A program made the position numbers and the translations under genes. Source: Pseudomonas viridiflava (GTDB lineage Bacteria > Pseudomonadota > Gammaproteobacteria > Pseudomonadales > Pseudomonadaceae). Taken from it: DNA of 64,000 bases. Of the stretch, positions 24,164 to 33,625 are shown one piece after another. A model generated the notes under the pieces. That model was not told the DNA's origin and did no database searches. It saw only the letters and a program-made list of their open reading frames with translations. The stretch spans positions 1-64,000 of the forward strand of contig NZ_LKEH01000017.1 of the NCBI RefSeq assembly GCF_001642795.1, given 5' to 3'. The first letter of the stretch is position 1, and every line of letters begins with the position of its first letter.

Positions 24164-25753
24164 TTGATCTCCACAGCTAACATCACGATGCAGTTCGGCC
24201 CCAAACCCCTGTTCGAGAACGTCTCGGTCAAGTTTGGTGCCGGTAACCGTTACGGCCTGATCGGCGCGAACGGCTGCGGTAAGTCCACGTTCATGAAAAT
24301 CCTGGGCGGCGATCTCGAGCCTTCGGGTGGTCAGGTGATGCTGGAGCCGAACGTGCGTCTGGGTAAGCTGCGCCAGGATCAGTTCGCCTACGAAGAATTC
24401 ACTGTGCTCGACACGGTGATCATGGGTCACGAAGAGCTGTGGAAGGTCAAGGCCGAGCGCGATCGCATCTACTCGCTGCCGGAAATGAGCGAAGACGACG
24501 GCATGGCCGTGGCCGAGCTGGAAACCGAGTTTGCGGAAATGGACGGCTACACCGCCGAGTCCCGCGCCGGTGAACTGCTGCTGGGCCTGGGTATCGGCAT
24601 CGAACAGCACAACGGCCCGATGAGCGAAGTCTCGCCCGGCTGGAAACTGCGCGTGCTGCTGGCGCAGGCGCTGTTCTCCGATCCTGAAGTGCTGTTGCTC
24701 GACGAACCGACCAACCACCTGGACATCAACACCATTCGCTGGCTGGAAAACATCCTGACCCAGCGTAACAGCCTGATGATCATCATCTCCCACGACCGTC
24801 ACTTCCTGAACAGCGTGTGCACCCACATGGCTGACCTGGATTATGGCGAACTGCGTCTGTTCCCAGGCAACTACGACGAATACATGACCGTGGCGACCCA
24901 GTCCCGCGAGCAGTTGCTATCCGACAACGCCAAGAAGAAAGCGCAGATTTCCGAGCTGCAGTCGTTCGTCAGCCGCTTCTCGGCCAACGCTTCGAAAGCC
25001 AAGCAGGCCACCTCCCGCGCCAAGCAGATCGACAAGATCCAGCTGGCCGAGGTCAAGCCGTCCAGCCGCGTCAGCCCGTTCATTCGTTTCGAGCAGACCA
25101 AGAAGCTGCACCGTCAGGCGGTTGTGGTCGAGCGCATGGCCAAGGGTTTTGATGGTGTACCGCTGTTCAAGGACTTCAGCTTCACCGTTGAAGCCGGCGA
25201 GCGCGTGGCGATCATCGGCCCGAACGGTATCGGCAAGACCACCCTGCTGCGCACGTTGGTCAACGAGCTGCAACCGGATGCAGGTTCGATCAAGTGGACC
25301 GAGTCGGCAGAGATCGGTTACTACGCGCAGGACCACGCTCACGATTTCGAAGACGACAGCACCCTCTTCGACTGGATGGGTCAATGGACCCAGGGCGGCG
25401 AGCAGCTGGTTCGCGGCACTCTGGGCCGCATGCTGTTCTCCAACGACGAGATCCTCAAGTCGGTCAAAGTGATTTCCGGTGGTGAACAGGGTCGCATGCT
25501 GTTCGGCAAGCTGATCCTGCAAAAGCCGAACGTGCTGGTGATGGACGAACCGACCAACCACTTGGACATGGAATCCATCGAGGCCCTCAACCTCGCGCTG
25601 GAAAATTACCCCGGCACGCTGGTGTTCGTCAGCCATGACCGTGAGTTCGTGTCCTCGCTCGCCACGCGCATCATCGAGCTGAGCCCGAGCGGCGTGATCG
25701 ACTTCAGCGGTACGTACGATGACTACCTGCGCAGCCAGGGCGTGGCGTTCTAA
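24164..25753 (+). CDS. ybiT: ABC-F family ATPase, YbiT-like
   Basis: A 529-residue soluble protein with two ABC ATPase domains and no membrane segments, as in ribosome-associated ABC-F factors. Domain 1: Walker [10 protein letters not shown], signature [18 protein letters not shown], Walker [12 protein letters not shown]. Domain 2: [35 protein letters not shown]. The charged linker between them (about residues 240-300, rich in Lys/Ser/Ala) is the P-site tRNA interaction motif. The length and the SPGWK variant signature in domain 1 fit YbiT. The start is TTG at 24164 with AGG upstream. An integrase remnant ends 20 bases ahead, so the promoter region may have been rearranged. An intrinsic terminator follows. 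Confidence 0.87.
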   Translation: MISTANITMQFGPKPLFENVSVKFGAGNRYGLIGANGCGKSTFMKILGGDLEPSGGQVMLEPNVRLGKLRQDQFAYEEFTVLDTVIMGHEELWKVKAERDRIYSLPEMSEDDGMAVAELETEFAEMDGYTAESRAGELLLGLGIGIEQHNGPMSEVSPGWKLRVLLAQALFSDPEVLLLDEPTNHLDINTIRWLENILTQRNSLMIIISHDRHFLNSVCTHMADLDYGELRLFPGNYDEYMTVATQSREQLLSDNAKKKAQISELQSFVSRFSANASKAKQATSRAKQIDKIQLAEVKPSSRVSPFIRFEQTKKLHRQAVVVERMAKGFDGVPLFKDFSFTVEAGERVAIIGPNGIGKTTLLRTLVNELQPDAGSIKWTESAEIGYYAQDHAHDFEDDSTLFDWMGQWTQGGEQLVRGTLGRMLFSNDEILKSVKVISGGEQGRMLFGKLILQKPNVLVMDEPTNHLDMESIEALNLALENYPGTLVFVSHDREFVSSLATRIIELSPSGVIDFSGTYDDYLRSQGVAF

Positions 25754-25786
25754 GCCAGACGCCTCGAATCGCACTTGCTGTACCTG

Positions 25787-25814
25787 AAACCCCTGCCCTT
25801 GCGGCAGGGGTTTT
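25787..25814 (+). terminator. Intrinsic terminator after ybiT
   Basis: AAACCCCTGCC and GGCAGGGGTTTT form an 11-bp stem with a short CTTGC loop, 34 bases after the ybiT stop. The A-tract on the other arm could also serve the convergent lactonase gene. Confidence 0.8.
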
Positions 25815-25848
25815 GCGTTTCAGAACCACCCAAACAAAACGGGTGGTA

Positions 25849-26982
25849 TTACTGAGCAGGCTGGCTGAGCATTTCGATCCACAATGCGCCTTTGCCTGAC
25901 GGCGCTTCACTGACGCGCTTCAATGCGCCGTCCGCTGCGATGCTGTAGCTGCCGACCTTCTCGGCTTTCTCTCCGGTCACCAGCAACCAGCGCCCGTTCG
26001 GGGCCACCGCGATGTTGCGCGGCTGCTTTTCCTCAACCGGATAGTTTTCCACGAAGGTGACCTTGCCAGTGGCTGGGTCAACCTTGAACACCGACACACT
26101 GCTGCTGGTGCGCTCGCTCGTGAACAGCCATTTGCCGTCTGGCGAAATACGCACGTCAGCGGCCCAGATGCGCGGTGTCGGATCGTCCTTCAAGTCGTTG
26201 TTACGCGCATCCCGCGCCTGCCCCGGAGCCAGCTTCAGACGCGCGGGAATGCCGTTGGCTTGGTTGACCTGCTTCAAGCCACCGGTCTTGTCATCGATCG
26301 AAAAGGCCGTGACGGTGCCGCTCATTTCGCCGACGACGTAGAGGAATTTGCCATTCGGTGCGAACGCCAGGTGGCGCGGCCCGGTGTTTTCCGGAACCGT
26401 CACATAGCCCTCACCGATCGGCACCAGCTTGCCGTCCTTGGGCTCCAGGCGGTATTGCAGAACGCGATCAACGCCGAGGTTGCCTGCATAGGCGAACCGA
26501 TTGCTGGGGTCGGTGCGTACCGAATGCGCGTGCATACCGGTCTTGTAGGTCTGAATGCTGTCGCTGGGGCGATGCTGGGCGTCGATGGGCTGCACGCTCA
26601 GCAAATCGGCGCCATAGGAAGCCCCCATCAAAAAGCGGCCGCTGCGGTCGGTGGACAGGTACGCCAGGCTTTCTGCCAATGGCGCCTGAGCCAAGGGCTT
26701 CAAATGCCCGGTCACAGGCTCGATGCTGAAGCTGACCACCTGATACGGTTTGGCGCGCAACGCTGCAAACAGCGCCTTGCCGTCGGGCGATAGCGCCATC
26801 GGGTTGACCTGATCGCCTGCCTTGGTCTGCTCGACCAGGCTGAGCGCACCACTGGCGTCGTCCAGTTGGTACTGCGAGATGAGACCATCAGCGGGGCTTG
26901 AGATATAAGCGAAGGTCGATGCCTGGACCGGCAGACCGAACGAGCAGCCGACCGCGGCGGCCAGCAGGAGGATTTTTTTCAT
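25849..26982 (-). CDS. Periplasmic beta-propeller lactonase family protein
   Basis: A 377-residue protein with a signal peptide (LLLAAAVGCSFGLPVQAS) and a 7-bladed propeller of the lactonase (Lactonase_7_bladed) family, with repeated blade ends such as MALSPDGKALFAAL, AFAPNGKFLYVVGE, VRISPDGKWLFTSE and VAPNGRWLLVTGE. This family holds 6-phosphogluconolactonase (cytosolic Pgl) and the periplasmic gluconolactonase PpgL of Pseudomonas. The export signal points to the PpgL type, which opens glucono-delta-lactone made by membrane glucose dehydrogenase. AAAGG precedes the ATG. Confidence 0.8.
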   Translation of the reverse strand: MKKILLLAAAVGCSFGLPVQASTFAYISSPADGLISQYQLDDASGALSLVEQTKAGDQVNPMALSPDGKALFAALRAKPYQVVSFSIEPVTGHLKPLAQAPLAESLAYLSTDRSGRFLMGASYGADLLSVQPIDAQHRPSDSIQTYKTGMHAHSVRTDPSNRFAYAGNLGVDRVLQYRLEPKDGKLVPIGEGYVTVPENTGPRHLAFAPNGKFLYVVGEMSGTVTAFSIDDKTGGLKQVNQANGIPARLKLAPGQARDARNNDLKDDPTPRIWAADVRISPDGKWLFTSERTSSSVSVFKVDPATGKVTFVENYPVEEKQPRNIAVAPNGRWLLVTGEKAEKVGSYSIAADGALKRVSEAPSGKGALWIEMLSQPAQ

Positions 26983-27144
26983 GGAAAACCTTTTTGTTAT
27001 TGTTTGTGATCAGTCATCCTATGACTATCCAAACGCAACGGCAACAGCGCCGTGAAGCGATAGATAAACCGTTAGCGTGCTTTCATTTATGGGCAACGCG
27101 GGCCATGATGATGCACGCCCACCGCCTGCCAGCGAACGAGCCCG

Positions 27145-28347
27145 ATGCCTGCCTCACCTGAACAATCTGCCGTGCAGCCCAGTTCGATCACGATCACGCT
27201 GCAAATCGTTTCCATCGTTCTCTACACCTTCATCGCCTTCCTGTGCATCGGCCTACCGATCGCGGTGCTGCCGGGCTATGTTCATGACCAGCTGGGTTTC
27301 AGTCCGCTGATCGCAGGTCTGGCCATCGCGTCGCAATACCTCGCCACCCTGCTCAGCCGCCCCTATGCCGGTCGGGCCACCGATACACTGGGCAGCAAAC
27401 GCGCGATTGTCTTCGGCCTGTGGGGCATTGGCATCAGTGGCGCAATGACCTTGCTGGCCACTCTGCTTGAGCCTTTTCCCACTGCGAGCCTGTCGATTCT
27501 GATTCTGGCCCGCCTGTTTCTGGGCGTTTCCCAAGGACTGATCGGCGTCGGGACCATCAGCTGGTGCATCGGCAAGGTCGGTTCGGAACACACTGCCAAG
27601 TCGATTTCGTGGAACGGCATTGCCTCCTACGGCGCCATCGCCATCGGTGCACCACTGGGCGTGGTGGTGATCGACGCTGTCGGCTTCAACAGCCTGGGTA
27701 TTGCGCTGATCGTCATGGCAGGCCTGGCGTTGTGGCTGATCCGCAACAAGCCTTCAGTGCCCATCATTACCGGCGAACGCCTGCCCTACTGGTCGGTGTT
27801 CGGCCGCATTGCGCCCTATGGTTTGGGGCTGACATTGTCCTCCATCGGCTACGGCACCTTGACCACCTTCATCACCCTCTTCTACCTGAGCCGTGGCTGG
27901 GAAGGCGCAGCCTATTGCCTGAGCATGTTCGGGGTGTGCTTCATCCTTGCCCGGCTGCTATTCATCGGGGCCATCAATCGACTCGGCGGGTTCAACGCGG
28001 CCATTCTCTGCATGGCGGTGGAAACTTGTGGACTGGTATTACTGTGGCTTGCACCGAGCAGCGGCTTCGCGTTGGCTGGCGCGGGATTGACCGGTATCGG
28101 TCTGTCTCTGGTCTACCCGGCGCTGGGCGTCGAAGCGATCAAGAGCGTGCCGACGCCCAGTCGAGGCGCAGGTTTGAGTGCCTACGCGGTGTTCTTTGAT
28201 CTGGCGCTGGCGATTGCCGGCCCAGTGATGGGTGCCATCGCGCTCGGTCAGGGTTATGACTGGATATTTTTCTACGCCTCCCTGCTGTCGGTGAGCGCCT
28301 TGTTGCTGACTGTCTGGCTGTCTCGTCGAGCTCGCAAAACCGGCTGA
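27145..28347 (+). CDS. MFS transporter, YhhS-like
   Basis: A 400-residue inner-membrane protein with about 12 hydrophobic segments. The cytoplasmic loop 2-3 motif of the major facilitator superfamily is present as RPYAGRATDTLGSKRA. The second half carries CLSMFGVCFILARLLFIG and YPALGVEAIKSVPTPSRGAGLSAY. The sequence style is that of the YhhS/YfcJ (UPF0226) set of presumed drug or metabolite exporters. The substrate is unknown. The Shine-Dalgarno sequence is weak, so the start could lie slightly downstream. Confidence 0.8.
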   Translation: MPASPEQSAVQPSSITITLQIVSIVLYTFIAFLCIGLPIAVLPGYVHDQLGFSPLIAGLAIASQYLATLLSRPYAGRATDTLGSKRAIVFGLWGIGISGAMTLLATLLEPFPTASLSILILARLFLGVSQGLIGVGTISWCIGKVGSEHTAKSISWNGIASYGAIAIGAPLGVVVIDAVGFNSLGIALIVMAGLALWLIRNKPSVPIITGERLPYWSVFGRIAPYGLGLTLSSIGYGTLTTFITLFYLSRGWEGAAYCLSMFGVCFILARLLFIGAINRLGGFNAAILCMAVETCGLVLLWLAPSSGFALAGAGLTGIGLSLVYPALGVEAIKSVPTPSRGAGLSAYAVFFDLALAIAGPVMGAIALGQGYDWIFFYASLLSVSALLLTVWLSRRARKTG

Positions 28348-28596
28348 AAACGCTCATTACGCTATAAGCTTTTACCTTCTTGCTCCATAGGTTGCGAATT
28401 CAGCCAATCCCTTTGCCGCCGGTCGGTCAACTTCTTGACGCTGAACGGGATCCATCCTTGACTTGAAGGTGCGGCCCTTTCCGTGGGCTGGCAGAGCAGT
28501 CGTCGCCAGCCTCCAGCGCGACGTCACTGACGTGGCAGCCGGGCACCCGACGCAACCTTTTCATGCCTCCCTGACCACTTCACAGGGAGAGCAGTC

Positions 28597-31236
28597 ATGA
28601 CCCTCAAGCAGTTCCCGCAATGTGGCAAAGGCAAACTTCTGACCGTCGCGCTATTGGTGATCGTTTCGCCCTACGCCGATGGCGCGTGCGATCTGGTGTC
28701 GACGCCCGGCAGTGACACGCAAACCTGTGACAGCGGCAGCAGCGGCGCAGTGACCTGGTCGGGAGCCAACGACACGCTGATTTTACCTGCCGGTGGCAGC
28801 GGCTCGATCAATGGCAACGTCACGTTCGGCCCAGGTCAGGACAGCGTCGACATGAGCTCGGGCCGTATTACCGGTAATGTCATGCAAGGCGCTGGCAGAG
28901 ACCGGTTCTCACTGTCCGCGGGCATCGTCACCGGCGATATCAGCCAGGGAGCGGAACCGGACACCTTTATCATGAGCGGGGGCAGCATCGGCTCACTGGC
29001 TCAGGGCGACGGACTCGATACCTTCCAGATGACGGGCGGCATCATCACCAGAGCGTTCGAGGATGGCGACCGGGCGACCATGAGTGGCGGCAGTATCGGG
29101 CGGGTGGACATGAAGCTGGACGACAACCTGTTCGATCTCTCCGGCGGCACGATCATTGGCAATCTGGTCACCGGCTTCGGGCGCGACACCATCAACGTGT
29201 CCGGCGGCAGAATCGGTGGCGCAGTCAGCGTCAGTGGCGGTGATGACCGACTGATCCTCAGTGGCGGCGAAATCCTCGGCGGTATCAGGGCCAGCTTCGG
29301 CAAAGACCAGTTCACCTGGCGTGATGGCGGCAACGTGACGGGCAGCGTACTGATGGCCGAAGGCGACGACATCGCCCGCCTGTACAACCTGAGCGAGTAT
29401 TACCTCAGCACCAGCAGCGTGCTCGATGGCGGAACGGGCAGCGATACGCTGACGCTGGACAACACGACCTCGGCAGTGCCCGCCCGCTACCGGCAGTGGG
29501 AAACAGTGAATCTGAACAACGGTTCACGGATGGACCTGGCGGGCGACCTGACGTTGGGAGACAGCGCCAGCGGAACCGGGGTTTTGAACATGGATGCCAG
29601 CAGTCGCCTGTCATCCGCGTCAGGCGCGATCAGGTCATTCAACAGCGCCACGCCCGCCACGCTGAACAATGCAGGCACCCTGGACCTGAGCAGCGGATTC
29701 GCTCGGGACACCCTGACGGTGCAAGGTAATTACACCGGTCTCAACGGGCAGTTGTTATTGCAGTCGGTGCTGGGCGACGACAGCGCCGACAGTGACAGGC
29801 TGGTGATCGCCCAGGGTCGAATCGGCGGAGCCACGCGCATGACCGTCATCAACGAAGGTGGTCCGGGCGCGCTGACCCAGAGCAACGGCATCGAAGTGGT
29901 CCAGGCCATTCAAGGGGCAACCAGTGACAACGGCGCATTCTCGTTGGAGAACTCGCTGTCGGTCGGGGCGTACCAGTATTACCTGTTCAAGGGCGGTGCC
30001 ACGGCGGGCAGCGAGAACAGCTGGTTCCTGCGTTCCTCCGTGCTTTCACCACCACTGACGATTGCGAGCCTGCCTGCCGAGCCTGATCCAGCGCCGGAGC
30101 CAGCACCTACACCACCATCGCCAACGCCAACGCCAACGCCACCACCTGAGCCTGAATCTCCTGCCGAACCTGTTCCACCAACACCCGAACCAACCATCCC
30201 GCAACCTGCAGCCACCCTGCCCGTTCCGGCCGTGGGCACACCGCCACTGCCCGAGCCCCTGCGCGGTGCGGCTCCTGTCGCGCTTTATCGGCAGGAGGTG
30301 CCGAACTACTCCGTCATAGCGCCTGCCGCTGCCCTTCTGGCGATGTCCTCGTTAGGCACTTTCCACGAACGCCAGGGCGATCAGCATTTGCTGAATCAAC
30401 AGGGTGCGAGACCGGCAGGCTGGGCACGTGTATTTGGCAGTGATCTCAAACAGCACTGGTCCGGTACGGTCAGCCCGAGCCTTGACGCTTCGCTTGAGGG
30501 CTATCAGATCGGCCACGACCTGTTTGCCTGGCAGCCTGGCGATGGCGCTATCCAGCGGGTCGGCATCTTCGTGGCGAACAATCGCCTGAAAGGACGCATC
30601 AAGGGCTTCGCGGGCGGATTCGAGGACACTCGTACCGGCCGATTGAGCCTTCGAGGCGACAGCATCGGCGCGTACTGGACGCTGATCGGTCCCCGCCAAG
30701 GCTATGTGGACGCTGTGGCGATGGGCACCCGCCTCGACGGCTCAAGCCGCTCCGAGCGTGGCGTGCGCGTTGATCTCGACGGTCACCTAGTGAGTCTGTC
30801 GATAGAGGCCGGTTATCCCTTGCCTGTTGGCGCCAACTGGGTGGCAGAACCGCAGGTACAGGTCATTCACCAGCGTGTCGATCTGGACGATCAGCACGAC
30901 GGGATATCCTCTCTCGAATTTGATAGCCCGTCCCGAAACACGGGGCGTTTGGGCATACGGTTAAAGGGTCGTTACAGACCCTGGGGAGTGCCCGTAGAGC
31001 CCTATATGAGGACCGATCTCTGGCGCGACGCCAATGGCCACGACACCGTTATTTATCAAAGCGCCGACAGAATCAGAACAGAACATGATTCGAAAACCGC
31101 GAGTCTGGGTGCCGGATTGGTAGCACAGCCATCTGAAAACCTGGGTGTTTACCTGAGCGCGGATCACAGGCGGGAGCTGAGCGGAAGTGACACACAACAA
31201 ACAGGCTTCAGCGTCGGGATCAGGCTGAGTTGGTAA
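28597..31236 (+). CDS. Type V autotransporter with a Gly/Asp-rich repeat passenger
   Basis: An 879-residue exported protein: a signal peptide ending near SPYADGA, then a passenger (about residues 45-270) built of roughly 20-residue repeats of the form GxGxDxFxMSGGxIxGxI, which predicts a right-handed beta helix. A low-complexity Pro/Glu/Thr linker follows (about 490-560), then the autotransporter beta-barrel (about 600-879) ending GFSVGIRLSW with the terminal aromatic residue expected for BAM-dependent insertion. The passenger should be exposed at the cell surface; no protease triad or adhesin motif is recognisable. GGGAG lies 8 bases ahead of the ATG. The 249-base leader upstream holds no gene I recognise. 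Confidence 0.85.
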   Translation: MTLKQFPQCGKGKLLTVALLVIVSPYADGACDLVSTPGSDTQTCDSGSSGAVTWSGANDTLILPAGGSGSINGNVTFGPGQDSVDMSSGRITGNVMQGAGRDRFSLSAGIVTGDISQGAEPDTFIMSGGSIGSLAQGDGLDTFQMTGGIITRAFEDGDRATMSGGSIGRVDMKLDDNLFDLSGGTIIGNLVTGFGRDTINVSGGRIGGAVSVSGGDDRLILSGGEILGGIRASFGKDQFTWRDGGNVTGSVLMAEGDDIARLYNLSEYYLSTSSVLDGGTGSDTLTLDNTTSAVPARYRQWETVNLNNGSRMDLAGDLTLGDSASGTGVLNMDASSRLSSASGAIRSFNSATPATLNNAGTLDLSSGFARDTLTVQGNYTGLNGQLLLQSVLGDDSADSDRLVIAQGRIGGATRMTVINEGGPGALTQSNGIEVVQAIQGATSDNGAFSLENSLSVGAYQYYLFKGGATAGSENSWFLRSSVLSPPLTIASLPAEPDPAPEPAPTPPSPTPTPTPPPEPESPAEPVPPTPEPTIPQPAATLPVPAVGTPPLPEPLRGAAPVALYRQEVPNYSVIAPAAALLAMSSLGTFHERQGDQHLLNQQGARPAGWARVFGSDLKQHWSGTVSPSLDASLEGYQIGHDLFAWQPGDGAIQRVGIFVANNRLKGRIKGFAGGFEDTRTGRLSLRGDSIGAYWTLIGPRQGYVDAVAMGTRLDGSSRSERGVRVDLDGHLVSLSIEAGYPLPVGANWVAEPQVQVIHQRVDLDDQHDGISSLEFDSPSRNTGRLGIRLKGRYRPWGVPVEPYMRTDLWRDANGHDTVIYQSADRIRTEHDSKTASLGAGLVAQPSENLGVYLSADHRRELSGSDTQQTGFSVGIRLSW

Positions 31237-31280
31237 CCGAGTTGCAGCCAGCGCCCTGCCGCACAAAACCTTTGAAAGAA

Positions 31281-31360
31281 GAAGGCGGCTTATCGGCGAT
31301 TGCGTAAAGCCAGTCAAGAAAAGTCGACTGACAGAACGCATCGCCGGCAAGCCGCCTCCC
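31281..31360. repeat. REP doublet (inverted REP pair)
   Basis: A right arm CATCGCCGGCAAGCCGCCTC (31339 on, closing with CC) faces a degenerate left arm from GAAGGCGGCT at 31281 (17 of 20 bases complementary), between two convergent gene ends. This sequence type is a Pseudomonas REP. A better-matched pair lies at 62691-62772. Confidence 0.75.
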
Positions 31361-31393
31361 ACATGCCCTATGACCCACGACAGGGCACTACTT

Positions 31394-33625
31394 TCAGTCC
31401 TGACGTCCCACAGGCTTGAGAATCAGCACCGCCAACGGTGGCAGATTCAGACTCAGCGACACAGGCTGTCCGTGTGCCTGCTGATCATCAGCCACTACCC
31501 CTCCGCCATTGCCGATGTTGGAACCTGCATACATTTCGGCATCGCTGTTGAGCAGTTCGACCCATTTGCCATCGAACGGCACACCGATGCGGTAGTCCAT
31601 GCGCGGAACCGGCGTCATGTTGGCGACCACCAGCAACGGCTCGCCTTCCTTGCTCCAGCGCAAATAGGCATACACGCTGTTGGTCTTGTCGTCACCGATC
31701 AGCCACTGGAATCCCATCGGCTCTGCATCACGTTCGTGCAGGGCCTTTTCTTCGCGGTAGATACGGTTCAGGTCGCTGACCAGCTTCTTCACGCCGATAT
31801 GATCCGCGTACTGCAGCAGGTACCAGTCCAGTTGCTCGTCGTGGTTCCACTCGCGCCACTGGCCGAACTCGCAACCCATGAACAGCAGCTTCTTGCCGGG
31901 GTGGGTCCACATGAATGTCAGGTAGGCGCGCAGGTTGGCAAATTTCTGCCAGCGATCACCGGGCATCTTGTCGATCAGCGAGTGCTTGCCGTGTACCACT
32001 TCATCGTGGGAAATCGGCAGGATGAAGCGTTCGGACCATGCGTACATCAGACCAAAGCTCAATTCGCCGTGATGGTGCTCACGATGGATCGGGTCCTGCT
32101 CCATGTAGTGCAGCGAATCATGCATCCAGCCCATGTTCCACTTGTAGTTGAAGCCCAGACCGCCCTGTTGGGTCGGTTGGCTGACACCCGGCCACGCCGT
32201 GGACTCTTCGGCGATGACCATGGTGCCCGGCGCTTCCAGCGCGACGACGTCATTGAGGTGGCGCAGGAAATCGATTGCTTCGAGGTTCTCGCGACCGCCA
32301 AACCGGTTCGGCACCCACTCGCCCGCCTTGCGGGAATAGTCGCGGTACAGCATTGAAGCGACCGCATCCACGCGCAGGCCGTCGATGTGGTAATGCTTGA
32401 GCCAGTGCAGCGCCGACGCCAGCATGAAGCCGTGAACCTCGGTGCGGCCCAGGTTGTAGATCAGCGTGTCCCAGTCCTGATGGAAGCCTTCCTTGGGGTC
32501 GGCGTATTCATACAAGGCAGTGCCATCGAACTGAGCCAGACCGTGCGTGTCGGTCGGGAAATGCGCAGGCACCCAGTCCAGAATCACACCAATGCCCGCC
32601 TGGTGACAGGCGTCGACAAACGCCGCGAAATCTTCAGGCGAGCCGTAGCGTGCAGTCGGTGCGAACTGGGCAAGCAGTTGATAGCCCCACGAACCACCAA
32701 ACGGGTGCTCCATGATCGGCATCAGCTCGATGTGGGTAAAACCCAGTTCCTTGATGTACGGGATCAGACGGTCTGCCAGCTCACGCCAGTTGTATTGACG
32801 CCACTCGCCTTCCTCGTTCTGCTCCATCTGCCACGAACCGGCGTGCAGTTCATAGATCGACAATGGCGCGCTCACGTCGTGAAGGCTGGCCCGCGTCTCC
32901 ATCCAATGGTTGTCGTTCCAGTTGAAATGCAGCGGTGCGGACACCTTGGAGGCCGTATCCGGCGGCAGCGTCGTGGACAGCGCCATCGGGTCGCACTTGA
33001 GCGGCAGAATGCCGTGAGGGCCGAGAATCTCGTACTTGTAGACTTCGCCCGGTTGCAGGCGCGGGACGAAAATTTCCCAGACACCGGTCGGGTGACGCAG
33101 ACGCATCGGGTGACGACGGCCGTCCCAGTTGTTGAAACTGCCGACCACCGAGACGCGCCGGGCATTCGGTGCCCAGACGGCAAAACGCACACCGTCCACG
33201 CCACCGACGTTGGTCACCTGCGCACCCAGGCAACTGCTCAGGTCGCGATGATTGCCTTCGGCAAACAGATACAGGTCCATTTCGCCGAGCAACGGGCCAT
33301 AGCTGTAAGGGTCTTCGGTGATCTGTTCGCCGCCTGCCCAGTTGATTTTCAACTGGTAGGGCTGAGCGTGTTCAAGATGACCGATGAAGAAACCCGGGAC
33401 TTCGCTCATCTCAAGCTCGCCCAGTTCGCGCCCGTCATCCGGCGCGAGCAGACGCACACTCAGGGCGCCCGGCAGGTAGGCGCGGACGAACTGCCCGCTG
33501 CCACCATCGCCATGCGGGCCGAGAATCGAAAAAGGGTCACGATGTTCAGCACGGATCAACGCATCCATGTCCACTGCGGCGGGCATCGCCTGGCGACGCA
33601 TACCGGTTTTGTCAGGTGCATTCAT
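31394..33625 (-). CDS. glgB: 1,4-alpha-glucan branching enzyme
   Basis: A 743-residue GH13 branching enzyme. An N-terminal CBM48-type module ([17 protein letters not shown]) leads into the catalytic barrel, with nucleophile D420 in [18 protein letters not shown], acid/base E473 in [12 protein letters not shown] and the third acid in [12 protein letters not shown]. It adds alpha-1,6 branches to linear alpha-1,4 glucan. Its start overlaps the stop of the treS-maltokinase gene by 4 bases, so it is the last gene of the glgE operon; branching of the GlgE product is the step it supplies. Confidence 0.93.
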   Translation of the reverse strand: MNAPDKTGMRRQAMPAAVDMDALIRAEHRDPFSILGPHGDGGSGQFVRAYLPGALSVRLLAPDDGRELGELEMSEVPGFFIGHLEHAQPYQLKINWAGGEQITEDPYSYGPLLGEMDLYLFAEGNHRDLSSCLGAQVTNVGGVDGVRFAVWAPNARRVSVVGSFNNWDGRRHPMRLRHPTGVWEIFVPRLQPGEVYKYEILGPHGILPLKCDPMALSTTLPPDTASKVSAPLHFNWNDNHWMETRASLHDVSAPLSIYELHAGSWQMEQNEEGEWRQYNWRELADRLIPYIKELGFTHIELMPIMEHPFGGSWGYQLLAQFAPTARYGSPEDFAAFVDACHQAGIGVILDWVPAHFPTDTHGLAQFDGTALYEYADPKEGFHQDWDTLIYNLGRTEVHGFMLASALHWLKHYHIDGLRVDAVASMLYRDYSRKAGEWVPNRFGGRENLEAIDFLRHLNDVVALEAPGTMVIAEESTAWPGVSQPTQQGGLGFNYKWNMGWMHDSLHYMEQDPIHREHHHGELSFGLMYAWSERFILPISHDEVVHGKHSLIDKMPGDRWQKFANLRAYLTFMWTHPGKKLLFMGCEFGQWREWNHDEQLDWYLLQYADHIGVKKLVSDLNRIYREEKALHERDAEPMGFQWLIGDDKTNSVYAYLRWSKEGEPLLVVANMTPVPRMDYRIGVPFDGKWVELLNSDAEMYAGSNIGNGGGVVADDQQAHGQPVSLSLNLPPLAVLILKPVGRQD

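Noticed and set aside
23873..24826. 317-codon open frame on the minus strand
   Set aside because: It runs antisense to ybiT and across the integrase remnant; no recognisable protein pattern.
28348..28596. Leader of the autotransporter gene considered as a riboswitch
   Set aside because: No known riboswitch core could be matched; only short inverted repeats are visible.
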